Assembly: GCF_040196175.1 (NCBI RefSeq)
Contig: NZ_JBEFNF010000001.1
Span: forward strand, 62,001-126,000
DNA: 64,000 bases
Source: Halospina sp040196175
GTDB lineage: Bacteria > Pseudomonadota > Gammaproteobacteria > Pseudomonadales > Oleiphilaceae
Direction: 5' to 3'
Part shown: piece by piece, positions 9,168 through 18,348 of the stretch
Numbering within the stretch: the stretch's first letter is position 1
Layout of the letters: each line of letters begins with the position of its first letter
Program-made: the position numbers and the translations under genes
Notes under the pieces: generated by a model
What the model saw: only the letters and a program-made list of their open reading frames with translations
Told to the model about the DNA's origin: nothing
The model's database searches: none

Positions 9168-9437
9168 ATGAACGGCTTTGTGCTGACACTGGTGTACTCG
9201 ATGCTGGCGCTAGCCATGCTGATGGCCGCCATTCGTCTGGGGAAGGGGCCATCGCTGCCGGATCGGGTGGTGGCACTTGAACTGATCAGCTCCATGGTGG
9301 TCGGCATTATAGGGGTGCACGCGCTCGATACCGGCGTGCTCAGTTTTCTGGACGTGGCGATTGTGGTGGCGTTGGTTGCATTCCTGGCGGCCATTGGGTT
9401 CGCGCGGTTTATTGAGCGGGGAGGGCCACGCGAGTGA
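9168..9437 (+). CDS. mrpF: Na+/H+ antiporter subunit F (MrpF/MnhF)
   Basis: 89 aa, three membrane segments, with the family motif RLGKGPSLPDRVVALELIS near residue 25. The ATG follows GGGGGATTGATACG. The end overlaps mrpG by 4 bp. Small membrane subunit of the Mrp complex. Confidence 0.94.
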   Translation: MNGFVLTLVYSMLALAMLMAAIRLGKGPSLPDRVVALELISSMVVGIIGVHALDTGVLSFLDVAIVVALVAFLAAIGFARFIERGGPRE

Positions 9438-9814
9438 TCGACCTGATTATTGGTGCTTTTCTGATCAGTGGCGCCGCCTTCATGCTTCTGGCCGCCCTCG
9501 GCATCCTGCGCCTTCCGGATCTGCCCACCCGCATGCACTCCTCCACCAAGGCGGGCGCTCTTGGGGCGATGCTGATCATGGGCGGTGTGGTACTGGGGTT
9601 CGCGCAATGGTTGGCGCTGGCACGCGGGGTGGCGATTGTGCTGTTTATCATGATGACCACACCCATTGCTGCTCACGCCATCGGGCGTGCTGGTTATCTC
9701 ATCGGCGTGCCGTTGTGGGATGGCACCATTAAGGATGAGCTGAGGGAGAACTACGACAGCCGCACCCACAGCCTGCGCAGTGATGCTGCGGATGACGACG
9801 AGCCGCGCGTCTGA
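9434..9814 (+). CDS. mrpG: Na+/H+ antiporter subunit G (MrpG/MnhG)
   Basis: 126 aa with three membrane segments and the MnhG motif LGILRLPDLPTRMHSSTKAGALG. It starts with GTG overlapping the mrpF stop. The C-terminal tail (DSRTHSLRSDAADDDEPRV) is charged and probably cytoplasmic. This completes a mrpABCDEFG operon with canonical order and length. Confidence 0.94.
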   Translation: MIDLIIGAFLISGAAFMLLAALGILRLPDLPTRMHSSTKAGALGAMLIMGGVVLGFAQWLALARGVAIVLFIMMTTPIAAHAIGRAGYLIGVPLWDGTIKDELRENYDSRTHSLRSDAADDDEPRV

Positions 9815-9895
9815 ACCACGGCTGACTTCCCGCCGCTGAGCCGGTAAGGTGACCTGCAGAGGTTGCAATCCCCATCAACCGGAGGCAGTTGGCCC

Positions 9896-11113
9896 ATGAC
9901 ATCTTCATTCCGCTGGTCCCTGCCGTCGCTGGGCGCGGTGCGCGAGGCTCTGCTGCGCCCGGGCGTGGATGATGAACGGCTGAACGCGGCGCTGGCCCGG
10001 GCACGTGAACAGCAGCCCCCGCCCGTTGTCTGGCTGCTGGGCAAAGCTCAGTCCGGTAAGACGTCCATCATTCGCGCCCTGACTGGCAGCAGCCGAGCCA
10101 CCATTGGTAATGGCTTCCAGGCCTGCACACGTACTGCTGCTTTCTATGATTTTCCGGAACAGGCACCGGTGGTGCGCTTTCTGGACACCCGCGGACTGGG
10201 GGAAGTGGTCTACGACGCGGGCGAGGACCTCGCGTTCTGTGAATCCCAGGCCCACTTGGTGATGGCGGTAATGAAAGTCTCCGACCCGGATCAGGAGGCC
10301 GTCCTGGCGGCCCTTGAAAAGGTGCGTCGGCGCCACCCTGAATGGCCAGTAGTCCTCGTGTATACAGCGCTGCATGAGCTTTATCCGCCAGGTGGGGATC
10401 ATGTGATGCCATGGCCCTTTGACCGAACACCACTGCCGGAGTCGATTCCTGCGGATCTGCGTCGAGTGCTGGCCGAACGCTGCGAGCTGGAAAGAACATT
10501 ACCAGGGCATGCGCCGGTAGTTTCGGTGGCGGTGGATCTCACGCTGCAAGAGGATGGATTCGCCACACCGGATTACGGTCTTGAAGGGCTGTGGCAGGCC
10601 ATCGAGGAGACAGCGGCGTTTGAGCTTCGGGCACGGCTGCAGCAGGATCCGGAGCTGCGTGACCTTTTCAGCCATGCTGCCCATCCGCAGATTACAGGGT
10701 ACAGCCTGGCGGCCGCCGGCGCGGGCGCCTTGCCGCTGGTCGACGCGGCCCTGCTGCCGGCGCTGCAGGTTCGGATGCTGCATGCTCTCGGTCGGATCTA
10801 TCAGCAGCCCTGGGATCTGCGCCGCAGCTCCGAGTTCTTCGGATTTCTGGGGCTGGGGGCGCTGGCCGGCTATGGTCTGCGCTGGGCCGGACGCAGCCTG
10901 GTGAAGATGGTTCCGGTCTGGGGGCAGACGCTTGGGGCCGCCTGGGGCGCGTCAACTGCCGGGGCTGTGACCTATGCGCTGGGCAAAACGGCGGATTACT
11001 ACCTGGCGCGTTCAGCGCATGGCATGCCGGTTGAGGCTGAGGCCATCCGCCGTCTCTACCGGGATGCCTTCGAGCAGGGCCTGCGCCTGGGGCGTGACAA
11101 GGACGCTGAATGA
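9896..11113 (+). CDS. GTPase with C-terminal DUF697/YcjF-like membrane domain
   Basis: 405 aa. G1 P-loop GKAQSGKTS at residues 49-57 and G3-like DTRGL at 97-101 show a TRAFAC-type GTPase domain. The G4 position reads TALHE rather than NKxD, so guanine specificity is not assured. After about residue 270 comes a DUF697-like region with Gly/Ala-rich membrane segments (YSLAAAGAGALPLVDAALLPA and the GFLGLGALAGYGL stretch). The ATG at 9896 is preceded by GGAGGCAGTTGGCCC; a TTG at 9863 lacks such a site. Its stop overlaps the next gene by 4 bp. It lies 81 bp after mrpG on the same strand; whether it is functionally linked to the antiporter is unknown. Confidence 0.85.
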   Translation: MTSSFRWSLPSLGAVREALLRPGVDDERLNAALARAREQQPPPVVWLLGKAQSGKTSIIRALTGSSRATIGNGFQACTRTAAFYDFPEQAPVVRFLDTRGLGEVVYDAGEDLAFCESQAHLVMAVMKVSDPDQEAVLAALEKVRRRHPEWPVVLVYTALHELYPPGGDHVMPWPFDRTPLPESIPADLRRVLAERCELERTLPGHAPVVSVAVDLTLQEDGFATPDYGLEGLWQAIEETAAFELRARLQQDPELRDLFSHAAHPQITGYSLAAAGAGALPLVDAALLPALQVRMLHALGRIYQQPWDLRRSSEFFGFLGLGALAGYGLRWAGRSLVKMVPVWGQTLGAAWGASTAGAVTYALGKTADYYLARSAHGMPVEAEAIRRLYRDAFEQGLRLGRDKDAE

Positions 11114-12642
11114 GGGCCCTGCTGCGCGAGTTCGGCTACCTGAGGCTGGTTGCCGTGGCAGTGTCCTTCCTGCCGCTGCTGGTATTGCCCGCGCTGGGCG
11201 TGGTCTGGCTCTGGGAGTCCGGTCGGCTTCTGGTATGGTTTCTGGTTCTTGCCGGCTGCGGAACGCTGGGCTATGCACTGCATTGGGTGGCACGTTCCCT
11301 CAGCCGTGAGCAGGTTCCCCCGGCCACGCAACCGGGCGAACACTGGCCGCCGGATTCCCACCAGGCCTGGCAGCGGGTCGAGGCGCGGGCCGATGCGGCC
11401 ACACCGGAGCAGTATCCACTCAGTGACGCCACAGGCCTGTTCTGGCTTGGGCGGGAGACACTGGAAGAGGTTGCCCATCACTACCATCCCCGTCGTGAGC
11501 GCCCGCTTCTGGAGCTGACGCTTCCGCATATGCTGCTGATCATTGAGCGCGCTAGCCGCGAGTTGCGAGCGGAGATCGTCGATCATGTCCCGCTCAGCCA
11601 CCGGCTGACTCTGGGTAGTATGGCGCGGCTGCGGCGCTGGCGGGATACGGCCGTGCGCCTGGAAGGGCTTTACCGTCTGGGGCATGCGGCGGTGGATCCG
11701 ACCAGCGTGGTCTTCCGCGAACTGCGTCGGGATCTGGGCAACCGGGTGCTGGGCTATGGCTCTGAGCAGGTCCAGACCTGGCTGCTGCGTGAATACATCC
11801 GCAAGGTGGGCTATTACGCCATTGAGCTCTACAGCGGTCGTCTTTTGCTGGAGTCCGAAACACCGGTGGATTCTGTCACCCGTGCCTCCCTGTTACAGCA
11901 GCAGCAAAGCCAGGCACGCGCTGAGGCGCCGGAGCCACTGCGTATCCTGCTTCTGGGCCGTGGCAACAGCGGCCGTTCGAGCCTGGTGAATGCGCTTATC
12001 GGAGAGCCGGTCGCGCCGGCTGACAGCACTGCAGGCACCAGCGAGACCATCCAGGCTTACAGCTGGGCCGGCAGTGGCGGGGATGAAGTGTTGCTGATCG
12101 ACACACCAGGGTTGGAGAGCGATGCCCTGGATACAGCAACACTGCGCCGCGAGGTTCTGGGCGCGGATCTGGTGCTCTGGGTGACGCCGGCACTGCGTGC
12201 CGACCGCGAGGGGGAGCGCGAGGTGCTGGAGCGCATCCGCGGGTGGTTCCGTGATGATCCGTCCCGGCGCCCGCCACCGTTGATTGGGGTGGTAACGGGG
12301 GTGGATGCGGTGCGTCCGGCCAGAGAGTGGCAGCCACCCTATTCATTGGTGCAGCCGGCTACGCCCAAGGGCCGGAATATAGTGGCGGCGGTGACGGCCG
12401 TTGGTGATGAGCTTTCCCTGGAAGTCAAGCATTGTGTGGCGGTGAGCCTGCAGGGACAAACGCCGTTCAATGTCTCGCCGGGGCTGCTTGAGGTTATGGG
12501 AAACGAACTGGATGAGGCGCGTCGCGTGCGGTTGCTACGGTGCCTGCGTGAACGCCGCCGTGATGAGACCTGGCGCTATCTATGGCGCCAGGTCCGTAAT
12601 TCCGCCCAGACACTGGCCAGCAAAGCAGGGAGGCGCGATTGA
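11110..12642 (+). CDS. Membrane-anchored GTPase-like protein with altered P-loop
   Basis: 510 aa. Two N-terminal membrane helices (about residues 12-35 and 40-63), a helical middle region, then a GTPase domain: LLLGRGNSGRSSLVNAL at 281-296, DTPGL at 331-335 and a G4-like VVTGVD near 395. In the P-loop (GRGNSGRSS, 283-291) the invariant lysine is arginine (R289, codon CGT), and the G4 NKxD is TGVD. It may bind nucleotide weakly or act as a pseudo-GTPase partner of the preceding GTPase, with which it overlaps by 4 bp. The pairing of two such proteins in one operon is known for YcjX/YcjF-like and stress-response GTPases, but I cannot place this pair in a named system. Confidence 0.82.
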   Translation: MRALLREFGYLRLVAVAVSFLPLLVLPALGVVWLWESGRLLVWFLVLAGCGTLGYALHWVARSLSREQVPPATQPGEHWPPDSHQAWQRVEARADAATPEQYPLSDATGLFWLGRETLEEVAHHYHPRRERPLLELTLPHMLLIIERASRELRAEIVDHVPLSHRLTLGSMARLRRWRDTAVRLEGLYRLGHAAVDPTSVVFRELRRDLGNRVLGYGSEQVQTWLLREYIRKVGYYAIELYSGRLLLESETPVDSVTRASLLQQQQSQARAEAPEPLRILLLGRGNSGRSSLVNALIGEPVAPADSTAGTSETIQAYSWAGSGGDEVLLIDTPGLESDALDTATLRREVLGADLVLWVTPALRADREGEREVLERIRGWFRDDPSRRPPPLIGVVTGVDAVRPAREWQPPYSLVQPATPKGRNIVAAVTAVGDELSLEVKHCVAVSLQGQTPFNVSPGLLEVMGNELDEARRVRLLRCLRERRRDETWRYLWRQVRNSAQTLASKAGRRD

Positions 12643-12647
12643 GGCCA

Positions 12648-14003
12648 ATGGAGACGCAGCCCCGCGCGCCAGGCCGTGAGATCTTCGGCTCGGCCATGTT
12701 CGACTTTGCCAATCAGGCCTATACGCTGCTGATCATTACCGTGGTTTTCGGGGATCTGTTCACCCGCGTGATCGTCGGCGACGGTCCGGACTACCGGCTG
12801 GGTAATTTCCTGTGGAGTCTGGCGCTGGCGCTCAGTTATGGACTGGTGGTGGTCGCCAACCCGGTCTGTGGCGCCGTTATGGATTACACCCGCTCGCGAA
12901 AGCGCTTTCTGTTTGCCAGCTACCTCGTCACTGTTGCGGCCACCGGCCTGCTTTATTTTGTGGAGCCGGGCTGGGTCACTATTGCCATGGTACTGATCAT
13001 TGTCTCCAACTTCGCCTATGCCATCGGCGAGGGCTTTATCTCCAGTTTCCTGCCGGATCTGGGCCCGCGCGAGGCGCTGGGGTGGATTTCCGGGCTGGGC
13101 TGGAGTCTGGGCTACATCGGCGGGCTGGTTGCTACGGCCTTCACATTGGCGTTCCTGGGGGATGTGTCGGCGGACAATTACGACACCATCCGCTGGGTCG
13201 GGCCCTTCGCCGCTGTGTTCTTTCTGGTGACCGCCATCCCCACCTTCGTCTGGGTGCGCGAGCGGGGCGAGGCCAGGGCGGTACCTGAGGGGTGGTCGCT
13301 GGCGCGCCTGGGTGTCAGCCGCCTTATTGCCACAGGGCAGGTTGTGAACCAATTCCGGGATCTGCGCTGGTTGTTGGTTTCGATCTTTTTCTCCATGGCG
13401 GGGATCTACATCATTGTCAGTTTTTCGTTCATTTATGGCTCCCAGGTGATTGGCTGGGATGAGACTACCCGCACACTGATGTTCATCACCGTTCAGATCA
13501 CCGCGGCCATCGGGGCGCTGCTGTTTGGGTGGCTCCAGGGGCGCTGGGGGGCGCGGCGTACCTATCTCGTCACCCTCTGGCTCTGGGTGATCGCGATACT
13601 GGCCATCTGGCAGACGCCCAACATGACGCTGCTGCTGGAGCAGATAGCCGGACTGGCCTTCGAGGCCCAGGAAGTATTCCTGGTGGCCGGAGTACTCGCT
13701 GGGCTCAGCCTGGGGTCAGCCCAGTCCGCTGGAAGGGCGCTGGTCGGAGTGCTCACGCCCACGGGCAAGGCGGCCGAGTTCTTCGGCTTTTGGGGCACCG
13801 CCTCCAAGCTGGCCGCCATCGTTGGCATTCTGGGACTGGGGCTGATCCAGTGGGCACTGGGGCTGGCCGATGCCATTCTGTTCTGCCTGGCGCTGTTCGT
13901 GCTGGCCATGCTGACGGTGCTGCCGGTGAACGAAGGGCGTGGGCGGGAAGTTGCCGAGAACTGGCGGGAAGGGGAGGTGGCGTGGAGGGAACCATGGAAT
14001 TAG
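12648..14003 (+). CDS. MFS transporter, UMF1/Atg22-like family
   Basis: 451 aa, 12 predicted membrane segments. The N-terminal FGSAMFDFANQAYTLLIITVVFG is the hallmark of UMF1 (Atg22-like) transporters. Further on are NPVCGAVMDYTRSRKRFLF and GWISGLGWSLGYIGGL, and LGSAQSAGRALVGVLTP in the second half. The substrate is not known; yeast Atg22 effluxes amino acids from the vacuole. The ATG at 12648 is chosen; an alternative TTG at 12639, overlapping the previous stop, has a better-spaced GGGAGG and cannot be excluded. Overlaps the next gene by 10 bp. Confidence 0.88.
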   Translation: METQPRAPGREIFGSAMFDFANQAYTLLIITVVFGDLFTRVIVGDGPDYRLGNFLWSLALALSYGLVVVANPVCGAVMDYTRSRKRFLFASYLVTVAATGLLYFVEPGWVTIAMVLIIVSNFAYAIGEGFISSFLPDLGPREALGWISGLGWSLGYIGGLVATAFTLAFLGDVSADNYDTIRWVGPFAAVFFLVTAIPTFVWVRERGEARAVPEGWSLARLGVSRLIATGQVVNQFRDLRWLLVSIFFSMAGIYIIVSFSFIYGSQVIGWDETTRTLMFITVQITAAIGALLFGWLQGRWGARRTYLVTLWLWVIAILAIWQTPNMTLLLEQIAGLAFEAQEVFLVAGVLAGLSLGSAQSAGRALVGVLTPTGKAAEFFGFWGTASKLAAIVGILGLGLIQWALGLADAILFCLALFVLAMLTVLPVNEGRGREVAENWREGEVAWREPWN

Positions 14004-14527
14004 CCGCTCTTGTGGTACTGGGCGTCGTGCTGGTGGTGGCGGCCTCCATTCTGTGGTCAACCCTGCGTACTGGCATGCCGCCCATGCCCAGCATCGGGCG
14101 GGCGCCGGAGGCGATGCTTGCAATGGTGCCGGAATCGCCAGCGGGCGCCATTGCGGACATGGGGTCCGGGTGGGGCACGCTCGCGATCCGCTTTGCCAGA
14201 CGCTTCCCGCATAAGCGGGTGGTCGGGTACGAGGTGTCGTTCTTCCCCTGGCTGGTGTCCGTGTTGCTGGCGCGGCTGATGCGTCTGGAAAACCTGCGCT
14301 TTTATCGGCGCGATTTCCGGGAGGCGGATCTGGAAGGAGTGACGGTGCTTCTTTGCTACTTGATGCCGGGCGGTATGCACGCGGTGCAGCAGCGGCTGGT
14401 GGATGACCCTGGCTCCGTGCGGTGGGTCATCAGCCATTGCTTCGCCCTGCGTGGGCATGAGCCTGAAGCTGTAAAAGAGCTCCCGGACCTCTACGCCACG
14501 CCGGTCTATTGCTATCGTTACCAGTAA
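13994..14527 (+). CDS. Small membrane-anchored methyltransferase-like protein
   Basis: 177 aa. One N-terminal membrane helix (LAALVVLGVVLVVAASILW) is followed by a Rossmann-like core with a SAM motif I (IADMGSGWGTLAIRFARRFP) and an acidic motif II position (VVGYEVSFFPWLVS), then CYLMPGGMHAVQQRL. This resembles single-TM class I SAM-dependent methyltransferases (DOT1-like/CbiT-like fold) but is short. The start at 13994 sits behind GGAGGGAACC inside the end of the MFS gene. Its 3' end overlaps the convergent CopD-like gene by 10 bp. Confidence 0.75.
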   Translation: MELAALVVLGVVLVVAASILWSTLRTGMPPMPSIGRAPEAMLAMVPESPAGAIADMGSGWGTLAIRFARRFPHKRVVGYEVSFFPWLVSVLLARLMRLENLRFYRRDFREADLEGVTVLLCYLMPGGMHAVQQRLVDDPGSVRWVISHCFALRGHEPEAVKELPDLYATPVYCYRYQ

Positions 14528-14973
14528 CGCCCGCCGGTGGCGATGACCACCACGACCAGCCCGATGATCAGATTGATGGCCACGAACTTGCGGATCTGGC
14601 CGACCCGGCGCTTGCCTTCTTCAATGTCACCACTGTCCACCGCCAGCTTGAGGCGCTTATACGGGGCGAAGAAGATGTGCAGGAACAGCAGCATCATCAA
14701 AAGCCCCAGCCCGTGCATCACGTGGATGTGCCAGTTGACATTGCCCATGCCGCCGTAAGCGTGGATGAGTCCATAGCCGGTGACCAGCAGAATGCCTACG
14801 GCGGCCCATACCCAGCGGAAGAACAGTGACAGGGCGTGACACCACAGCACAGGGCGCTGGGAAGGGTCCACTACCCGCACTACGGCGGGGCGCATGGCCA
14901 TGTAGGCGAAGAACATGCCGCCGACCCAGATGACGGCGGCGAGGGCATGCAGTGAAAGGGACAGTCCGGTCAT
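14518..14973 (-). CDS. CopD family membrane protein
   Basis: 151 aa with four predicted membrane helices. The N-terminal LHALAAVIWVGGMFFAYMAMRP motif, histidines in WCHALSLFF and WHIHVMHGLGLLMM, and the C-terminal helix before GGRYW match the short CopD-like proteins (copper resistance D/uncharacterised haem-binding-like membrane proteins). The biological role is not established. It overlaps the D-Ala-D-Ala endopeptidase gene upstream by 4 bp and so is probably co-transcribed with it; its 3' end overlaps the convergent methyltransferase-like gene. Confidence 0.8.
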   Translation of the reverse strand: MTGLSLSLHALAAVIWVGGMFFAYMAMRPAVVRVVDPSQRPVLWCHALSLFFRWVWAAVGILLVTGYGLIHAYGGMGNVNWHIHVMHGLGLLMMLLFLHIFFAPYKRLKLAVDSGDIEEGKRRVGQIRKFVAINLIIGLVVVVIATGGRYW

Positions 14974-15932
14974 TGCGTGGTCTCCATTGAATCCTGGTGC
15001 GTGTTGTCTGTTACAGCGGTTTTGGTTTCACGGGCCCTGAGGGCCTGAACCTGCTCACGTTCATAGCGCTTGGCGGCACCGGCAATGGCGCCGCTGCTGC
15101 CGGTGCGCAGCCAACGCCGGACGCGCCCGGCGTCGCCAAGTGGGGTGTGCTTGCCGAATGCATTCAGGAACACCATGCCCACTGGCCGATCGTCCACCGG
15201 CGTCACCATCATCAGGCAGCGCCCGGCGTCGTCAAGGTAGCCGGTTTTGGTCAGCCGTATCGGCCAGCCGCGTCGGTGCACCAGCATGTTGGTGTTGCCA
15301 TAGCGCAGCTGGTAGCGCGGGCTCCGGAAGTGCACCGTATGGTAACGCGTGGTTGAAAGCTCGCGTAGGGTCTCATTCTTCCAGGCGGCACGCATCAGCC
15401 GTGTCAGGTCTGCGGCTGTGGACTGATTCTTCGAGGACAGGCCGGCCGGGTCTACGAACCGGGTGTTATTCATCCCGAGCAGGGTGGCCTTGCGGTTCAT
15501 GGCCTCGATAAAGGCGTCATAGCCGCCAGGGTGGTGACGGGCCAGCTGGTGAGCCGCCAGATTTTCGGAAGCCATCAGCGCGATGCGCATCAGGTCGCGG
15601 CGGGTGGCTTGTGAGCCGATCCGGATACGCGAGTAGGCGTTGACCGGTGCCGAGCGATCGCGCTCCAGGATGGTGAGGTGTTCATCCAGCGGCTGTTCGG
15701 ATTCCAGGACTACCAGGGCTGTCATCATCTTGGTGACTGAGGCGATGGGGACGGGGACCTGGGCATGTTTGCCGTGGATGATGGAACCGGTTTCAAGGTC
15801 GACCACGGCGGCGTGGACGGAGGCAACATTCAGCCTGGCGGTATCAAGTCCTTGCGTGAGCGGTGACGCACCGGCGCCGACCGGACTCAGGATGAAAAGG
15901 CACAAAAGCGCTGTCAGCCAGTGTTTTGCCAT
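14970..15932 (-). CDS. pbpG: D-alanyl-D-alanine endopeptidase (PBP7 type, S11 family)
   Basis: 320 aa with a signal peptide (MAKHWLTALLCLFILSPVGAGA). All three active-site motifs of penicillin-binding S11 peptidases are visible: SxxK in PIASVTKMM, SxN in LMASENLAAHQLA, and KTG in RLTKTGYLDDAGR. It cleaves D-Ala-meso-DAP cross-links in the periplasm. The ATG at 15932 has AGGGGTTTCATTG upstream and gives the signal peptide; the longer in-frame start at 15974 would put 14 extra residues ahead of it. The C-terminal 30 residues are charged (RYEREQVQALRARE). Confidence 0.9.
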   Translation of the reverse strand: MAKHWLTALLCLFILSPVGAGASPLTQGLDTARLNVASVHAAVVDLETGSIIHGKHAQVPVPIASVTKMMTALVVLESEQPLDEHLTILERDRSAPVNAYSRIRIGSQATRRDLMRIALMASENLAAHQLARHHPGGYDAFIEAMNRKATLLGMNNTRFVDPAGLSSKNQSTAADLTRLMRAAWKNETLRELSTTRYHTVHFRSPRYQLRYGNTNMLVHRRGWPIRLTKTGYLDDAGRCLMMVTPVDDRPVGMVFLNAFGKHTPLGDAGRVRRWLRTGSSGAIAGAAKRYEREQVQALRARETKTAVTDNTHQDSMETTQ

Positions 15933-16008
15933 CAATGAAACCCCTGATGAACCGAAAAAGGCATTGTTCCACACCCATCAGCGCGGTGGAAGCAACATCG
16001 CCTGGTGT

Positions 16009-18348
16009 TTACTGGACGGTAACCACCTTGCTGGCTCGGCGATAGCGCACCTGCCAGCCTTTCCAGCTGGGCAACTCCCAGCGTTTCGGCGGTGTCTTAC
16101 GCGGGCCGTGACGGTAATCCAATGTGATCCGCCGAGCCGCGGGCTCATAGCTTACATCCATAACCAGGTCCCCCAGCGAGACACAGCGTGGATGGCGCCG
16201 GTCAAAGGCTTCGCGTTCCCATTCGGGAATACCTTCAAAAGCCAGATCCCCGGGCTCAATCAGTTGCTCGTCGCCGGGCTCGGTCACGCCCAATGCGTCC
16301 AGGCGTTGGCACAGCCATTGGTCTGCGGAATCCGGAACCTGGCCCTCGCCATGGCCGAGTGCCACATAGAGGCTCCATTGCTGGATGTCTGACGCCAGCT
16401 GTTCGCCCACTGCGGGCAGCAGCTCGCCTTGCAGAATCAGGTCGGCCAGCGCCTGGCGCAGCTCTGAGCCAGTAGGCGCGGTGTCCGCCGTGCTGACCAC
16501 CCGGTTGGCGAAGACACGTTCGCGGCGGACACGGGGTTCGCCGTCCTCGATGCGCACTTGGCCAAAGCGCACTTCGCCCAGATCCAGCTCGTCCAGCAGC
16601 TCAAGCGGTACCGGAGCAAGGCAGGTGGCGATGGTGATGGTCTGGCGGTGCCCGCGTTTGCCCGGGATGCTGTGCTCATCCAGTACCAGTGCGGCTTCGG
16701 TTTCTTCCGGCAGGCGGGAGGTATCATCCGGCAGCGCCTCGCGGGCATCGTTGCCCATGGCCTGACGACGTTTTTCCCGTCGGACAAAGATCAGCTCCGG
16801 CGCTGCCCGGGCGATGGCCTGGCGCAGGTGAGCAGGATCCGCGAGGGGCTCATTCGGGATCGCTGGTAGTTCCAGTGCCTCGCGGATGCGTCCGGCCAGT
16901 TGCCGTGCCTCCCGGCGCGCCTGCTCGCTTACGCTGAGCGGCGATGGCGGGCGGGTACGCAGCATGGCAATCAGGGTGGTGGCGTCGCAGGGTTCCGGGA
17001 GCCAGTCGCCCAGGGCCCGGCGCCGGTCTTCGTCCTCCGGAAAGCGGAACAGGCGTGGACGGGTGCTCAAGGCGGCGGTCAGATCCGCCATGGCGCCACG
17101 GGTTGGGGCGTCCGGCATGGCCGAGATCAGGTGCGCGAAGAAACTGTCGATGGGGAGCTGGAACAGTCGCTGGCCGTAATCGGTGGCAACACCGCTGTCA
17201 TCCACGGCGCCCATGTGATGCAGACGCGCAAACGCCGCCTGGTAGGCTTTGGCCGGCAGTGGGTCCGGGAAACTGAGTGTGCCCGCGGAGGTGCCCGCGC
17301 AGCCAGCGGCCAGCACCAGCTCGGTCAGCTCTTCGCGCTGGATTTCCGGGGCAGTCCGGGTTTCAAGCGGGGCACCACGGCCCCACAGCCGGATGGCCCT
17401 GCCGGGTTCGGTACGCCCGGCGCGCCCACTGCGCTGGTCCGCCGCCGCCTGGCTGATGGCGGCCAGGCCGAGCACGGTGCGGCCGTTGCGTTGGTGGGTG
17501 CGTCGTTCCAGCCCGGAGTCCACCACGGCGGTGACGCCGGGGATGGTGAGCGAGGTTTCCGCTACATTGGTGGCCAGGATTACGCGCTGGCCACCGTCTT
17601 CCGCCAGGGCAGCCTCCCTGGACTCGGCGTCAACGGTGGCATGCAGCGTCACTACCGCTACACCCGGCTCGCCCAGCGCCTGCGCGGTATCACGGATCTC
17701 GCCACGCCCCGGCAGGAACGCCAGTACCGGGCCTTGCGTGTCTTTCAGTGCCCTGCGCACGGTGCGTGCCATGCGCTCGGCGAGATGACGCCCGTCGGGC
17801 ATCTGGCGCTCGTCTTTCGCCTCATATTCGACAGTGACCGGGAATCGCCGACCCTCTGCCTCGATCAGTGGGGCGGCCAGATGACGGCTGAGCGACTCGG
17901 CGGCAAACGTGGCGGAGGTGACCACCAGGTGGTGCATACCCTGATGGTGGAGCAGGGCCAGCAGCAGGTCGGTGTCCCAGCGGCGTTCATGGAATTCGTC
18001 CAGGATTACGGTGCTGAATCGTTCCAGCCCGCCTTCACCAAGCCAGCGCAGCGCCATGCCGGGCGTGGCGAAGACCAGAGGAGTTTGGTCGGTGCAGCGG
18101 ACATCAAAGCGCACCGCGTGGCCGATGCCCTCGCCCAGGCGCGTTTCCTGTTGCCGGGCAAGGAAGTCCACGAGTGCGGTGCAGGCCACGCGGCGGGGCT
18201 CGATGACCAGAGTTGCGCCTTTTTCGGTAGCCCATAGAGGCAGTCGGGTGGATTTGCCGGAGCCGGTGTCCGCGGTCACCACCACATGCCCCCGCTCCAG
18301 AGCCTGATTGAACGAGCCGCGGTGATCGTCGATGGGGAGTCGATGCAT
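16009..18348 (-). CDS. hrpB: ATP-dependent helicase HrpB
   Basis: 779 aa, slightly short of the usual ~810-850. N-terminal DEAH-type helicase core: Walker A TADTGSGKSTRLPLW (about residue 30), Walker B/motif II ILDEFHERRWDTD (DEFH), motif III VVTSATFAAE, motif V ATNVAETSLTIPGV, motif VI QRSGRAGRTEPGRAIRLW. The C-terminal HrpB-specific domain ends with GPRKTPPKRWELPSWKGWQVRYR. Role in RNA metabolism is inferred from the family; mutants in E. coli have mild phenotypes. The gene stands alone on the minus strand. Confidence 0.95.
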   Translation of the reverse strand: MHRLPIDDHRGSFNQALERGHVVVTADTGSGKSTRLPLWATEKGATLVIEPRRVACTALVDFLARQQETRLGEGIGHAVRFDVRCTDQTPLVFATPGMALRWLGEGGLERFSTVILDEFHERRWDTDLLLALLHHQGMHHLVVTSATFAAESLSRHLAAPLIEAEGRRFPVTVEYEAKDERQMPDGRHLAERMARTVRRALKDTQGPVLAFLPGRGEIRDTAQALGEPGVAVVTLHATVDAESREAALAEDGGQRVILATNVAETSLTIPGVTAVVDSGLERRTHQRNGRTVLGLAAISQAAADQRSGRAGRTEPGRAIRLWGRGAPLETRTAPEIQREELTELVLAAGCAGTSAGTLSFPDPLPAKAYQAAFARLHHMGAVDDSGVATDYGQRLFQLPIDSFFAHLISAMPDAPTRGAMADLTAALSTRPRLFRFPEDEDRRRALGDWLPEPCDATTLIAMLRTRPPSPLSVSEQARREARQLAGRIREALELPAIPNEPLADPAHLRQAIARAAPELIFVRREKRRQAMGNDAREALPDDTSRLPEETEAALVLDEHSIPGKRGHRQTITIATCLAPVPLELLDELDLGEVRFGQVRIEDGEPRVRRERVFANRVVSTADTAPTGSELRQALADLILQGELLPAVGEQLASDIQQWSLYVALGHGEGQVPDSADQWLCQRLDALGVTEPGDEQLIEPGDLAFEGIPEWEREAFDRRHPRCVSLGDLVMDVSYEPAARRITLDYRHGPRKTPPKRWELPSWKGWQVRYRRASKVVTVQ

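Noticed and set aside
13529..13993. N-terminal extension of the methyltransferase-like gene
   Set aside because: It overlaps the MFS gene out of frame and lacks protein-like character. ATG 13994 has a strong ribosome site and begins a membrane helix.
16900..18237. 445-codon open frame on the plus strand opposite hrpB
   Set aside because: Fully antisense to a well-supported helicase gene. Its translation has no recognisable domain and is a GC-codon shadow.
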